Part shown: positions 44,687 through 56,261 of the stretch, in pieces
How the letters are laid out: the number at the start of each line of letters is the position of its first letter
Position numbering within the stretch: position 1 is the first letter of the stretch
Assembly (NCBI GenBank): GCA_025267735.1
Contig: CM046294.1
Coordinates: forward strand, 3,878,001 to 3,942,000
DNA from: Mactra quadrangularis
Taxonomy: Eukaryota > Mollusca > Bivalvia > Venerida > Mactridae
Length of the DNA: 64,000 nt
Reading direction: 5' to 3'
Notes under the pieces: model-generated
Seen by the model: the letters and a program-made list of their open reading frames with translations, nothing else
Told to the model about the DNA's origin: nothing
Database searches by the model: none
Position numbers and translations under genes: made by a program

Positions 44687-47565
44687 CACACTTGGTGAAG
44701 ACCGAGGATTTCACAGCAGAAGATTTGGGGCCAATCATTAATTCCCTCGTGGCAATACGAAACAAATTAGCAGCAAATGCTATTATCCCGCCGAACAATA
44801 ATCGTAATAATGTTTTCAACAATTTCCCCAACAATGATCAAAACAACTTCATCAATGCTCCTAATAACGAACCACCTTTTAACAATAACAACGCACCTAA
44901 CAATGGGCCTAATAACAGTCCAAATAACGCACCAAACAATGTGGTAAATCTAATTAATGAATTACTGAATAATGCGGCAAACAATAATAACAATGCACCA
45001 ACTACTGAACCACCTATTAACAATAACAACGCACCTAACAATGGACCTAATAACAGTCCAAATAACGCACCAAACAATGTGGTAAATTTAATTAATGAAT
45101 TACTGAATAATGTAGCAAACAATAACAACAATGCACCAACTATTGTACCACCTCCTAACAATAACAATGCACCTAACAATGGACCTAATAACAGTCCAAA
45201 TAACGTACCAAACAATGGACCTAATAACAGTCCAAATAAAGTACCAAACAATGTGATAAATTTCATCAATGAATTACTGAATAATGCGGCAAACAATAAT
45301 AACAATGCACCAACTACTGAACCCCCTATTAACAATAACAACGCACCTACCAATGGACCTAATAACAGTCCAAATAACGCACCAAACAATCTGGTAAATT
45401 TGATCAATGAATTACTGAATAATGCGGCAAACAATAATAACAATGCACCAACTACTGAATCCCCTATTAACAATAACAACGCACCTAACAATGGACCTAA
45501 TAACAGTCCAAATAACGCACCAAACAATCTGGTAAATTTGATCAATGAATTACTGAATAATGCGGCAAACAATAATAACAATGCACCAACTACTGAACCC
45601 CCTATTAACAATAACAACAACAACGCACCTACCAATGGACCTAATAACAGTCCAAATAACGCACCAAACAATCTGGTAAATTTGATCAATGAATTACTGA
45701 ATAATGCGGCAAACAATAATAACAATGCACCAACTGCTGAACCCCCTATTAACAATAACAACGCACCTAACAATGGACCTAATAACAGTCCAAATAACGT
45801 ACCAAACAATGTGGTAAATTTGATCAATGAATTACTGAATAATGCGGCAAACAATAAAAACAATGCACCGACAACTGAACCACCTATTAACAATAACAAT
45901 GCACCTAACAATGGACCTAATAACAGTCCAAATAACGCACCAGACAATCTGGTAAATTTGATCAATGAATTACTGAATAATGCGGCAAACAATAATAACA
46001 ATGCACCAACTACTGAACCCCCTATTAACAATAACAACGCACCTAACAATGGACCTAATAACAGTCCAAATAACGTACCAAACAATGTGGTAAATTTGAT
46101 CAATGAATTACTGAATAATGCGGCAAATAATAATAACAATGCACCAACTACTGAACCACCAATTAACAATAACAACGCACCTAACAATGGACCAAATAAC
46201 GCACCAAACAATGTGGTAAATTTGATCAATGAATTACTGAATAATATGGCAAACAATAATAACAATGCACCAACTACTGAACCCCCTATTAACAATAACA
46301 ATGCACCTACCAACGCACCTAATAATGGACCAAATAACGCACCAAACAATTTGGTAAATTTGATCAATGAATTACTGAATAATGTGGCAAATAATAATAA
46401 TAATGCGCCAACAACTGAACCACCAATTAACAATAACAACGCACCTAACAATGGACCGCCTGCTAACAATAACAATGCGCCAAACAATTTAGGAAATATT
46501 TTGATGAACATTATAAATAATGTATTGAATAATAATTTGATTGAAAATAATAATGCCAACAACATTATTCCAAATAATAATGCTAACAATAATGCAAACA
46601 ATAATGGTAATATCGTCCCACCTACACTGATGAATGTATTAATGAATTTGCTAAATGGCAACAACGCAAACAACAACGCAAACAACAACGCAAACACTAA
46701 CGCAAACAATATTGCTAATAACAATGCTAACAATAATGCAAACAACGTCCCCCCTACACTTATGAATGTATTGAATAACATGCTAAATGGCAACAATAAC
46801 GTTATCAAAAATGTGCCCAACAATAATGCAATCAATAATGCCAATAACGTTTCTCCTCCACTTAATAATAACTTAATAAACATCCCGAATGTGCCCAACA
46901 ATAACGCACCAAATGCTGGAAACAATCAACCGCCAAACAATGCACCAAATAAAATAATACCAAATAACAACAACAATAATGGAAATTTACTTAACCTTCT
47001 CCTTGGCAATAATGGACCCAACAATGGCCCAGCTAATAATGTTGTTAATAACAACAATAATGCTGTAAACAATTTAGAACCATCCAATGAAGACGAGAAC
47101 AATGTTGAAGGACTTATGAATGAGTTGATGAATATGCTTGGACTTCAGAATGGACCAAATACTCCAAATGCTCCAAATGTACCACTGAATACAGGAAACA
47201 ATATATTCAACAACAAGCCGATAGTGAACAATCTTCCACCGATAAATAACATCAAAAATAACAATAACAACAACGTTCCAATTGTAAATATGATAAACAA
47301 CGGACCAAATAATGGATTTCCTAACAACAACGCACCAAATAACTTTGGTAATAATGGTTTCCCTAATAACTTTCCAAACAACAATCAAAACAACATACCA
47401 AGCACGTTTATCGCTATGCCGAATGCAGTGCCAATGATTGAGTCACCAAATTTACCTACGATTCCTGAAAACTTGTTGCCACCAAATGCTGGGGATCCAC
47501 TGATCTTTGGACCTTTCTTTCAAGGCGACGTTGGATTATTCGTCAAGAAATTCAGAGTTAATTAA
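44687..47565 (+). CDS. Secreted Asn-rich repeat protein, main exon
   Basis: With exon 1 this gives 972 residues ending at TAA (47563-47565). After the signal peptide comes a short conventional segment (HLVKTEDFTAEDLGPIINSL), then eleven repeats of 46 residues. Each combines NNxP tripeptide-like turns (APNNGPNNSPNN), a short amphipathic helix (VNLINELLNN), a poly-Asn linker and APTTEPP. About 46% of a repeat is Asn. Repeat lengths vary by small in-frame changes and repeat 3 has an extra NNGPNNSP block. The C-terminal third is degenerate Asn-rich sequence with LMNVLMNLL-type helices, ending in a non-repetitive tail (PLIFGPFFQGDVGLFVKKF). After the signal peptide I see no Cys. An extracellular matrix role (shell, byssus, periostracum or similar) is an inference from secretion and low complexity; I do not recognise a named family. 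The acceptor is TTTATTTCAATTTCAG. Confidence 0.88.
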
Positions 47566-47566
47566 C

Positions 47567-49083
47567 GTAAGTGTGACACAATTGTACCATTTACAGTGCC
47601 ATCCAACTGTTTTTAGACAATCTTGGTTAGGTTTACCCATGTTAAAATAAAACGAAGATTCATCTAATATCATTCCAACATCAGCATTTATTAATTTCTC
47701 TACATATGATTCAAAATTCGTCACAGGTTAATATACTTAATTTACAGTAGAATTACGTCCCGTATGTGTGATCACTATTTTAAAACAATATATGTCCAAA
47801 ACGCTTGGAAGGAACAGTATGAAAATTGTAATTGGATCTTTGTTGTTATGGTTACAGTCTGCGAGAAACATGTTTGTTTACTTCAATATTGAGCAACACC
47901 ATGGGATGAAAACAGTAATATTTGCCTTGATAGCCATAAGTAAATATTTACAACGTATAACTATCATGACTATGAACATACTACTATTTAAAATTTCTTC
48001 AGCTACTGGAATTCAAACAGCTGGGGCTTATGACTCCAAATTTGGCTATCCAGGTTTGATAATCAGTTAACAGTAGGTAAAATACATCATAAAAGTGTTG
48101 ATAACTTCTGAACAGGAGATTACATATTTGTATTGCTTGTCGCTTGGTTTTAGATGCTGATGATGTATTGTGTAACATTATTTGGGGTTATGCAAATTTA
48201 CTGGGTTGAATTTAAATTAAATTTAGCATTATAATTTATAATTTTTCATTTTAATAAGTCAAACCGAAATCTAATTTTAGTGAAACGAATAATGAGGCTT
48301 TAGTACTTTTTCTAAGCGACCAAAATTTGATGTTGATATCCAGTCCATGGAAAATAGAGATGCTTCTGGCCTCTAATCAAAACAGTAAAAACCTCTAAGT
48401 AAAATGGTAAAAAAGGTGTCCAAAAAGGCTAGCTTGGCAAGTAAGCTATCGTATAAAATATCATTATGGGTTGATAATCGGTATAAACATGTATCTAAAT
48501 ACCAAAACGACAAGCTTGCAGTTTTAACACTACTGTAGACAAGTAATCATAACAATGTTTAATTTTAACTTGAATAATGGATTACACAAAAACAATTTGA
48601 ATAATGCATTACAGTTTATCAAATTTTCATAAGTGACATACCACAAAATATTAGCAAACTAAGTATATCTTTACCTGGATATAGACACAAATTAGATTTA
48701 TTGTCTTAATAGTAATTTATACGCTTTTTGGTAACCGCATTCATTCAGTATTACAATAATTCATAATAATCACCTTTAGGCAATCCTAAACAGACAAAAT
48801 AGTTGACCGACATAACTTCCACGAAATGTCCAAATGGTGTTACTATACTGTATCTAATTACACGTGTAATATAACACTATTTTTTAATTTGATATTGAAT
48901 GTTCAAATACTTAAATCTTTAATTAAATATATTCCTGTAAATTTTCATATAACATTTTCTAAATAATCAAGCGGCAAAAAAATACTTTCACCTAAATATA
49001 TCTTTTTGGTAACTATTCATTTGCAAAGATATGTAATTATACTTTGCTTTTAATTATATTATTTTCATCTTTTCTATTTTCAG
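47567..49083 (+). other. Predicted 3'-UTR intron of the Asn-rich gene
   Basis: A perfect GTAAGT donor starts at 47567, one base after the stop, and a TTTTCTATTTTCAG acceptor ends at 49083. A 100-codon frame inside (47768-48070) starts with GTG, has no family resemblance and no support. The right part from 48849 is duplicated at 63043. Confidence 0.55.
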
Positions 49084-49404
49084 AATTGATATAACCTTGA
49101 ACAAAGATTTCCTATACCCATTGATAGAATTTCGAATAAATGTATGTGTCAACGTCACGGATGCTTTCAGACGTTAATGGAAACTATCTCAACTTTCGTC
49201 AGTTTCGAGTAGATATAAGAATAGACATAGACATTTTTCATAACATTTAGACACTTAATATTTGTTCTGTTTATAATTTGAAAATAACTATGAAATAATA
49301 TGGAACTCAACTTTATATAATGTTGACTGAGTTCTATGTAATGATAATGGTTATGGTAAATAAATATCTTATAACTTTAGTGTTTTTGCCTTGTATTAAT
49401 AAAA
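49084..49404 (+). other. Predicted terminal non-coding exon and poly(A) signals of the Asn-rich gene
   Basis: Follows the acceptor at 49083. AATAAA occurs at 49359-49364 and again at 49399-49404. A second copy with the same acceptor and the first AATAAA is found at 63277-63560. No open frame. Confidence 0.5.
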
Positions 49405-51150
49405 ATATTACAAGTATATCTACAAGATCTCTCTACTAGACTAAGACTCGAGACTGCGTATCTAATGGATACTTTTCTAGATGTTACCCAGGTTTTAGTT
49501 TAAATTTATGTATATAATGTTACCCGGGTAACATAGATATAGTAGGAGAGGTTATTAGTTTGTTAATACTTGCGTACCTTGACTTTATATGTAAACTCTA
49601 TAGTATTATACCATAAAGCTCGTTTAGGATAACATGAAATGTTGTTTACATAGAATATCGTTTAGATTAGTGTCGTGTTATTCAAAACGACCTAAAATGA
49701 TATTAATGATGGAATATTCTAAACATTACATTTTATAAGCATTAAACGTGCTTAAACACGGCTTTGCTCTCATGCTGTAGATAAAGTCGCATTTTAACTT
49801 ATTAAACGGTTTTTTTTGCTCGGAAACATTCTCTTTCAAAAAAAACCCCATGACTGTGTTGGTCTACCTTCGAAATTTCCTTACAATACTCGTGCATTTT
49901 AATAGTATCTTCAGTGTTTATGATTACCTTTTCGCCAAGTTAAGAGGAAGTCAATAAACTTGTACAAAATGTTTCCGACGCGCTATGTGTTGAGTGTTAA
50001 AATGATAGTTCCTGAACTTGACTAGTTAGTGAAATATAAAATGATTAACACGTTCCATCTTAATTGGTTACAATTTAAGAATATTTCTGTTGCTTCAATG
50101 ACAACAACGGTTCAGCAAAACCAATTTCACCTAGTATTAGAACACCAAGGAAAGAGAATTTCAACCGCATTCAGAAAATACCGGGTAAAAGTAAAAAAAA
50201 AGAAAAAGGTGCAGCCTCGATTTATGTCATTTACATCAAAATTGTTGCGTTGATAAAAAATAACACTTTAGCAGAACGCTGTTTAAGTAAATGGTAAAAC
50301 CAAGAGAAAATTCATGCACTTTCAGAAGATACCAAATATATCATATAATGTTAAATAGAAAATGCATTACTCAATAAGAAACAAACAACCAGACTGCCCG
50401 GTTTCTTATAGATTTTTTCATTCATGTTTAACAATATATTATGTATTTTATGTATGTGGCATCTTTATGAAGTGCCTAAAATTCTCTTTGTTCTCTTATA
50501 TATATTCTCTTATATATCATTAACTGAAACAGTGTTCTGCTAGGATGTAGTTATTATTAACGCAAAGAAATTATTTGTCAAAGACACAAATCGAGGGTGA
50601 ACATCTTTTTCTGTTTTTTATACATTTTTCCGGTAAAGTAAAGGAATTAGCGTTTTAACACTCAAATATAGCATGTTTGAATCATTTCATATGGGTTCAT
50701 CTATAGAATAGACTCATGTATAAGCCACAATACTTCTCAAAATAAAAAAATAGAAAAAATAATCTGCCAAACAGTAAGATATTTTTATACTTTATTCTTA
50801 AAACAAAAGCTAATTACTACCTTCACAAATATTTTAACAACAAAGAATATACACATGCTTTTGTAAAAGTCTCCGTGGATGTTGGATCTGAAGGAGACAT
50901 TTGGTCATCAGCTATACAAATGTGTTCATTGATTGACAACAAAAATGACAAAAGCAATTAAAAAAGTAAGGCATCCACTGTAGCGCCATTTTTCGTCAAT
51001 AAATATTAATATTAAACTATATGAATTATTGTTAGTTGAAACAAGATACCATTCATAGAATGTTCAATGTTTTATCTATCAATTCTTAACAGTTCAAAAT
51101 AGACAGAATTATGTTTACATGTACCTATTAGGTGTCTTATAAAGAAATAT
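49405..51150. other. Region between the convergent Asn-rich and somatomedin-B-type genes
   Basis: Its left part to about 49945 belongs to the segmental duplication. A small repeat at 49616-49680 (TTTAGGATAACATGAAATG...) is the SINE-free version of the site at 11693-12049. Otherwise I see no feature. Confidence 0.5.
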
Positions 51151-51161
51151 CGAATGCATCC

Positions 51162-51167
51162 TTTATT
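51162..51167 (-). terminator. Poly(A) signal of the somatomedin-B-type gene
   Basis: AATAAA on the minus strand, about 70 bases after the stop codon at 51237-51239. Confidence 0.5.
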
Positions 51168-51236
51168 CTAAAGAAAAATGAATGGATTTGACTTTCGGTG
51201 ATTTGGGCGTACCATTTTTGTGAGTTGATCGATTAG

Positions 51237-52139
51237 TTAATTAAATAAAACTACCACTGAAAGCAGAAAACAAAGTGGTAGAAATTGATGATCTAAACCT
51301 CCACTGCTTGTGTTTGGTAGATCCTCTATATGATAATAACCTGAGCCATGAAGGCAAATCTGAGGTACAGACTTACCATTGTCATCAACCACAGTAACAT
51401 ATTCACCATCTAACAAATATCGATCTAATTTCTTATAGTAGATAACTTTCATACCAGAAACCATTACGAACTCTTCATCACGAAGTCGGATTTGTTGACA
51501 GTAAAACGTTTCAGTGATACAAAGCCCAGGTGGGATAGTTTCTGTGAATGTGACGAACATTCTCCTTTCTTCAATGGATAACTTATTAAATTCCGGGACC
51601 AGCTCTTTATCGGTTTCATTTGAAGGTTCGGCACCAGCATACAAATCTATTTTCACATTTTCATCCAGCTCTTTTACATGAACAAATTCTAGAAAGCCAG
51701 ACGACTCAAACGTTATATTTTTGTCTCCAAATTTGAGTATCCAGGGTTGAGAAATAAATTCATATATTTCAGCTAAGAGATTGGTTTGGTTAAGAGAAGA
51801 TGGATAATAATACAAAATGAAAACATTGATTTGTTTTATAACACCGTGCGGAAAGGACAAAGTGGAGTTTGCCGAAGAGTTAGTTGGTGCAGATGTTATT
51901 TCGTGATATATTCTAGAAACTCTCCAATAATATGGTATTTCATTGTCGAACATGGAATATGCATTACTTTTGTAATTTTCAAGAACTTGCTCATACTCCA
52001 ATGCATCTACAAATTCATTTGGTGTAAGCTTCATTTGAGTTCGGTATGAGTATACTTGCCATTCACTGGCAATGTGACCACAACCATTGCTTAACCATGT
52101 TTGTCCCGTAGGGCAATAAATTTCACGACAATCTTCAAG
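51237..52139 (-). CDS. Third coding exon: C-terminal half with GPI-type tail
   Basis: Begins after a TGTATTTTTCAG acceptor (52140-52141) in phase 0 with LEDCREIYCPTGQTWLSNGC and encodes 300 residues (334-633). It has several N-glycosylation sites (NSS, NTL, NQT, NIT, NET) and a segment (YYKKLDRYLLDGEYVTVVDD, then QICLHG) resembling the pre-membrane part of large mollusc receptors with Methuselah/adhesion-like seven-helix domains. Instead of seven helices, the protein ends with SSGG, a short spacer and a 15-17 residue hydrophobic stretch at the very C-terminus with no cytoplasmic tail. That is the pattern of a GPI-attachment signal. Stop TAA, then a poly(A) signal close by. A single-pass anchor is the alternative. 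Confidence 0.75.
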   Translation of the reverse strand, partial: LEDCREIYCPTGQTWLSNGCGHIASEWQVYSYRTQMKLTPNEFVDALEYEQVLENYKSNAYSMFDNEIPYYWRVSRIYHEITSAPTNSSANSTLSFPHGVIKQINVFILYYYPSSLNQTNLLAEIYEFISQPWILKFGDKNITFESSGFLEFVHVKELDENVKIDLYAGAEPSNETDKELVPEFNKLSIEERRMFVTFTETIPPGLCITETFYCQQIRLRDEEFVMVSGMKVIYYKKLDRYLLDGEYVTVVDDNGKSVPQICLHGSGYYHIEDLPNTSSGGLDHQFLPLCFLLSVVVLFN

Positions 52140-52437
52140 CTGAAAAATACACGTATGAAGTCAAGTGGCATTTACTCAAACAAATAAGGAAAATAAGTTC
52201 TGTGTTTATAGATAGTTAGTTATTTTAACATTGTAGAACACTAACTAATAACGTAGATTACTCAAATTCAAGACTGCTTCCTGGCACAGGGGGCCGGCAC
52301 GGTCCCGAACCAAAAGCACTATATGTATATACAATGTTTTGATTCCGGACCGTGCCGACCGCCTTTGCTTCCAGGTCTATAATTACTGAACTAATATGAT
52401 AAAGCCTCTGGCTTCAGATACAACAGGCTTAGTTTCA

Positions 52438-52708
52438 GCCAACGTGGAGTTGACTATCCAGTCACTACCAGATTTCGGATATAGTGTCCCGAAGGGAGAA
52501 CAGATTGATCACACCTGAAGTGGTTTACCCTTCCATTAAAAATGACAAAATTGTCAATTATCCTTTATAAATAAAAAGAATATGGAGAAATGGCCGGCCT
52601 TTTAGAAAGGAAGGTGAGCACTGGTTACAGAAAATGCTATGGAAAGCTATGTTAGGTGGGCTTGCCGCAGTAAAATAACTTAATTTCAGTTGACATGGCG
52701 TTAAACAC
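52438..52708 (+). mobile_element. SINE family A, degraded, in an intron
   Basis: Recognisable body (GGAGAAATGGCCGGCC, AGGAAGGTGAGCACTGGTTA) and tail (TTCAGTTGACATGGCGTTAA). The head is strongly diverged (GTTGACTATCCAGTCACTAC). It lies 37 bases from the donor of the exon at 52745-53568. Confidence 0.72.
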
Positions 52709-52744
52709 TGTATAAAAAGAAAACTACATGTACATTGTACTTAC

Positions 52745-53568
52745 ATTTTTACCATGACGACCTGCACACGCCAATGGTTGGTTACTTTTAGCATTATCTG
52801 GTTGGTTTGCAACTGTTGTATCCAGAAGAGTTGAAAATTCGAATGGCTTTGGACGAGAGTCTTGTGGCAGAACGTTAATACCATCACACCCAAAAATGTT
52901 TGCCAGGCGTACACCGTAGCACATTGCACAGAAAACATTCTTATAAATATCTAATGCAATTACAGGTGAAAACAGGTTGCTGTTACAGGCATCAATAATT
53001 TGCGATGCACTTAAATTCACACCCCATGGTATTTGTATTTGACTGCCGTCACACTCGGGTTCGCTTGCTTCAAAGCAAGAATGTGGCAACAGGTTTGTAA
53101 GCCTACCCTCGTATCTAAACGATATCCTGCATTGATCATAATAATTTCGACCATACAAAAATCGAAGAAAAGCGTCAGTATTTTCCGCCTCTGTCATCTT
53201 GCACGACAGCACAGGAACGAACAGCTCTGTGTCATTGGCACCATTGCATTTAGCGCATTCAATATTTTTATATATTTCATTCTTGGATTCTGAGTAGACT
53301 GGATGAAAACTCCCCCATTTCGCTACTTTTGTGTCTGCACATGAGCATGTTGCCTCGTCTGTACATTCTAGAAGGTGTTTTTCATTGCAACGTGTTACCA
53401 TGTAAAACTGTTGAATTCTAGAACGTGTCGCATTGAATGTAGATGTCAAATCTTTTACTGGATACATACATTCCTTAGAACTACGTCTCTCATTTAGATA
53501 AGGATGTGCTGGATCGCTTTCGAAACAACAGTTTTCAGTAGTTTCGCAGTCAGGTTCACAGGAACATT
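52745..53568 (-). CDS. Second coding exon: end of somatomedin-B motif and Cys-rich ectodomain
   Basis: Acceptor TTTGATTTTCAG (AG at 53569-53570), GTAAGT donor beginning at 52744. It adds 274 residues plus the split Glu 59. It opens with CSCEPDCETTENCC, which together with exon 1 gives the C-x-C-x3-C-x5-CC core of a somatomedin-B fold. Then come ECMYPV and a Cys-rich ectodomain with YxMVTRCNEKH, NIECAKCNG and FCAMCYG. This order (SMB, ECxxP, YxMV..C, YxNxxCAxCN) is familiar from N-terminal regions of expanded lophotrochozoan receptor families. The product should be extracellular. The ligand cannot be inferred. Confidence 0.78.
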
Positions 53569-53734
53569 CTGAAAATCAAACTTCTTAATCTCATTGGACG
53601 CAAGTTAAACAAACTAACAAATAAATGAATAAAGCAACATCTAATAAAATTTTTCCCTGGAAAAATAGTTATTTGTAAAAATAACACTTTAAAGACATAT
53701 TTAAGATAAGTATATCTTTTAATGCATTTATGTT

Positions 53735-53850
53735 TTTAGTTGGGTGTAACACTGGAGCAACATGTTGTTAAGGTCATATCACGGCAGACAATCAACCTAT
53801 TTGCCGTTTCTGGAAAGTCTAAATCTCTAGATGAAGCTGTTGCGTGTAAC
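53735..53850 (-). mobile_element. SINE family C, tail fragment in an intron
   Basis: GGGTGTAACACTGGAGCAAC, TCATATCACGGCAGACAATC and TCTGGAAAGTCTAAATCTCT match the reversed body of family C; the head is absent. Confidence 0.6.
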
Positions 53851-54564
53851 TTTTATTCTAACTCGCAAATTTTCGCGAGTTGAAATCGCCACAAATATTT
53901 TACTGCCTAAACAAGTAAGGTTCAAATCAGCATTGAAACATAGCATATTAATGTAGTTAAACCAACGAGTAACAATGATAGTCAGATGGGCACACTCGAA
54001 ATAACTAGTGAATTCGTTTTCAGCATAAATTTACTTTAGCTTCCTTAAACTGAGGGGAGACGGGTGTTTTTGAAATTCATTTTGTGCTCTATCAATTAGA
54101 ATGTCTATGCGATACTTAACTATCTGAAAAAATATCTATAAATATTTAATTTTTTTAATTAGTTACTTTACAATTTGCTTTCCTCTGTTGTCATTTTAGA
54201 TGCTTTCGGTGCGATATAACCTTTTTGTGCTGATGTTCTGTAAGACTCATCAAAACAAACAAACAAACATAAAAATGTCCGCGAGAAAACATATAGTCTT
54301 GAACATTTTGAAATGAGACATAATCTATTAGTCATTTATACGTTTATTCGTCCAGAATATATATATCTATATGTATCAAAACCTTCTGAGGCTGAATCGA
54401 AATTTTATTTCTTAAACAATGTACATGATTCCGAAGTAACGCCGCTCATCTATGTCTGTTTCAGGATAAACCAATTTTCGGTTATTCAGGGTTAACTAAC
54501 TTAAAGGTAGATAAAAGACAATCACTGATAGACAATAAAAAAATTCGTCGAATTCGATTCTCTG

Positions 54565-54690
54565 CCACGGCAGGTTATACCCTTCAATGAAAATTCAAAA
54601 TTTAAAGCCGACTTTCTTCAGCAGAAGAGAAAGTGCATGATCCTAGTAGAAGGGTAAGCATGTACAAGAAAAGTGTCACGGAAAATAAGT
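54565..54690 (+). mobile_element. SINE family A, internal fragment
   Basis: CCACGGCAGGTTATACCCTT, CAATGAAAATTC and TAGAAGGGTAAGCATG recall the family A body; strongly decayed. Confidence 0.4.
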
Positions 54691-54695
54691 TAAAA

Positions 54696-55391
54696 ACGGA
54701 GCCCCTAAAGTGACATTTTAAAATACTTTTTATTATCACAACTATTTCGTTTAAACGTAATATTATTTCGTTTTTACGAAATATTCTTTCGTTTTTACGA
54801 AATATTATTTAGCTTTAAAGAAATAATACTACATTAAAAAGAATATAATTATTACGTTTTTTTTCGAAATATTATTTCGTCTTTACGAAATGTTCATTCT
54901 GGTTGTTTTTTTTCAAAATAATTATTCATTTTTAAGAAATAATCATTTCGATTATACGAATTTTTTTTAGTATTTATGAAATAATATTTCGTTCAAACTA
55001 GATATTTTTTTCATTTTTACGAATATTATTTCGATGAAATAAATATCATTTCGGTTTTTCGAAAGTATTATTACATTTTTTTTTCAAAATAATTTGTACG
55101 TTTTTTCGAAATAGTTATTTCGTTTAAACGTAATATTATTTCCTTTTTTTCGAAATGTTATTTCGTTTTTCGAAATAATTATAACATATATGTAATAAAT
55201 ATTTCGTAAAAACGAAATAATTATTACATATAAACGTTATATTCATTTCGAAAAAACGAAATGATATTTTTTCGTAATAATAATATCGTATAAACGTAAC
55301 ATATTTCGTAAAAACGAAATAATATTACGTTTAAACGAAAAATGTGTGATAATAAAGACAGTATTTTAAATTGTCACTTCAGGGGCTCCGT
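54696..55391. mobile_element. MITE with TTTCGT/ACGAAA palindromic interior
   Basis: Inverted ends ACGGAGCCCCTAAAGTGACA and TGTCACTTCAGGGGCTCCGT, about 45-70 bases of inverted similarity including TTATTATCACA. The interior is a long run of ATTTCGTTTTTACGAAAT-type palindromes in both orientations, able to fold into many small hairpins. It lies in intron 1 of the somatomedin-B-type gene. Confidence 0.85.
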
Positions 55392-55684
55392 AGTCAAGAA
55401 AATCAATCACCATACATATTTTATAGATAGATAGAGATAGTCTTATTTCGGCATAGTATACATGTAATGGTACTAGAAATTAAACCATATAAATTTAAAA
55501 CAATGTATAAACTAAATTTCTTGTCCATGATATGCACACCAACGCCCAGATAACACAAGAAAGTGACAATTTTATTTCCATTGTGGTCCTTGGGTTGGCG
55601 GCATGACATCGAGAGGCAAATAATAAAAGGTGTTGATACGCGACATGTAACTTAAATACATGTAGAATTAATAAATAACGTTAC

Positions 55685-55859
55685 CTGTGCAGCATAATGA
55701 GAACGGAGATGGATAATACTCTGTTTCATTGGTTCCACAAAATCCACAATGATTTCCAAATTCTGTTAATACATCATCTTCAAGAGGTAACTGTTCAACT
55801 GTGCTACTTACCAGTAGCCAGAAACAAAATTGAATAAAGCACGGCGTATGATAATACAT
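55685..55859 (-). CDS. First coding exon: signal peptide and start of somatomedin-B motif
   Basis: ATG at 55859 starts MYYHTPCFIQFCFWLLVSST, a hydrophobic signal peptide. Residues 38-58 (HCGFCGTNETEYYPSPFSLC and on) provide the first cysteines of the somatomedin-B-like module. It ends in phase 1 at a GTAACG donor beginning at 55684; joining to 53568 restores a Glu codon and runs into CSC. The three coding exons total 633 residues. Intron 1 is 2.1 kb and holds a MITE and SINE fragments. Confidence 0.72.
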
Positions 55860-56035
55860 GACTTTGTGAATACTGTCATATGTGGCGTCGGAATTTATTT
55901 TGCCTTGTGTTTCTTTTCTCTCCTTGAAAGGCTTTATATGCTCTTGTTTAATTACTCAGCATTCATGATGATTTACAACAAACTTACCGCGAGGGTCATT
56001 CAAAGATTTTTTTATGAAATAAACAAAATTGTTTT

Positions 56036-56261
56036 TTGTTTGTTTTTTAACGTCGTATTCAACACATATTCAGGTCATATATACGACGGCCAACTCTTCC
56101 TACTATAGGTTTCCTGGACACTTTTCTATCACCAGTACTAACTTACTCCACCACGAGGCCGACAACTCATGTATAGGGTTTGACCCACCGCGACCGGGGT
56201 CAAACCCGCGACCTCCAGATTCGAAGTCAGACATGCTTACCACTACGCCACGGCCGCGGCT
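56036..56261 (-). mobile_element. SINE family B
   Basis: TTTTTTAACGTCGTATTCAA to the reversed head GGGGTCAAACCCGCGACCTC...CCACGGCCGCGGC. A well-preserved copy just upstream of the somatomedin-B-type gene. Confidence 0.87.

Noticed and set aside
44838..46925. 695-codon minus-strand frame opposite the Asn-rich exon, very hydrophobic (LLGPLLGALLLL)
   Set aside because: It is the exact complement of the Asn/Pro repeat. AAT/AAC codons read backwards become ATT/GTT, and regular repeats avoid stops. No start context, splice signal or signal of selection independent of the plus frame.
47074..47388. Two further minus-strand frames under the C-terminal part of the Asn-rich exon
   Set aside because: Complement shadows of Asn-rich coding sequence, in two different frames.
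47768..48070. 100-codon frame after the Asn-rich gene
   Set aside because: Starts with GTG, no family resemblance, lies in the predicted 3'-UTR intron; no splice acceptor in frame.
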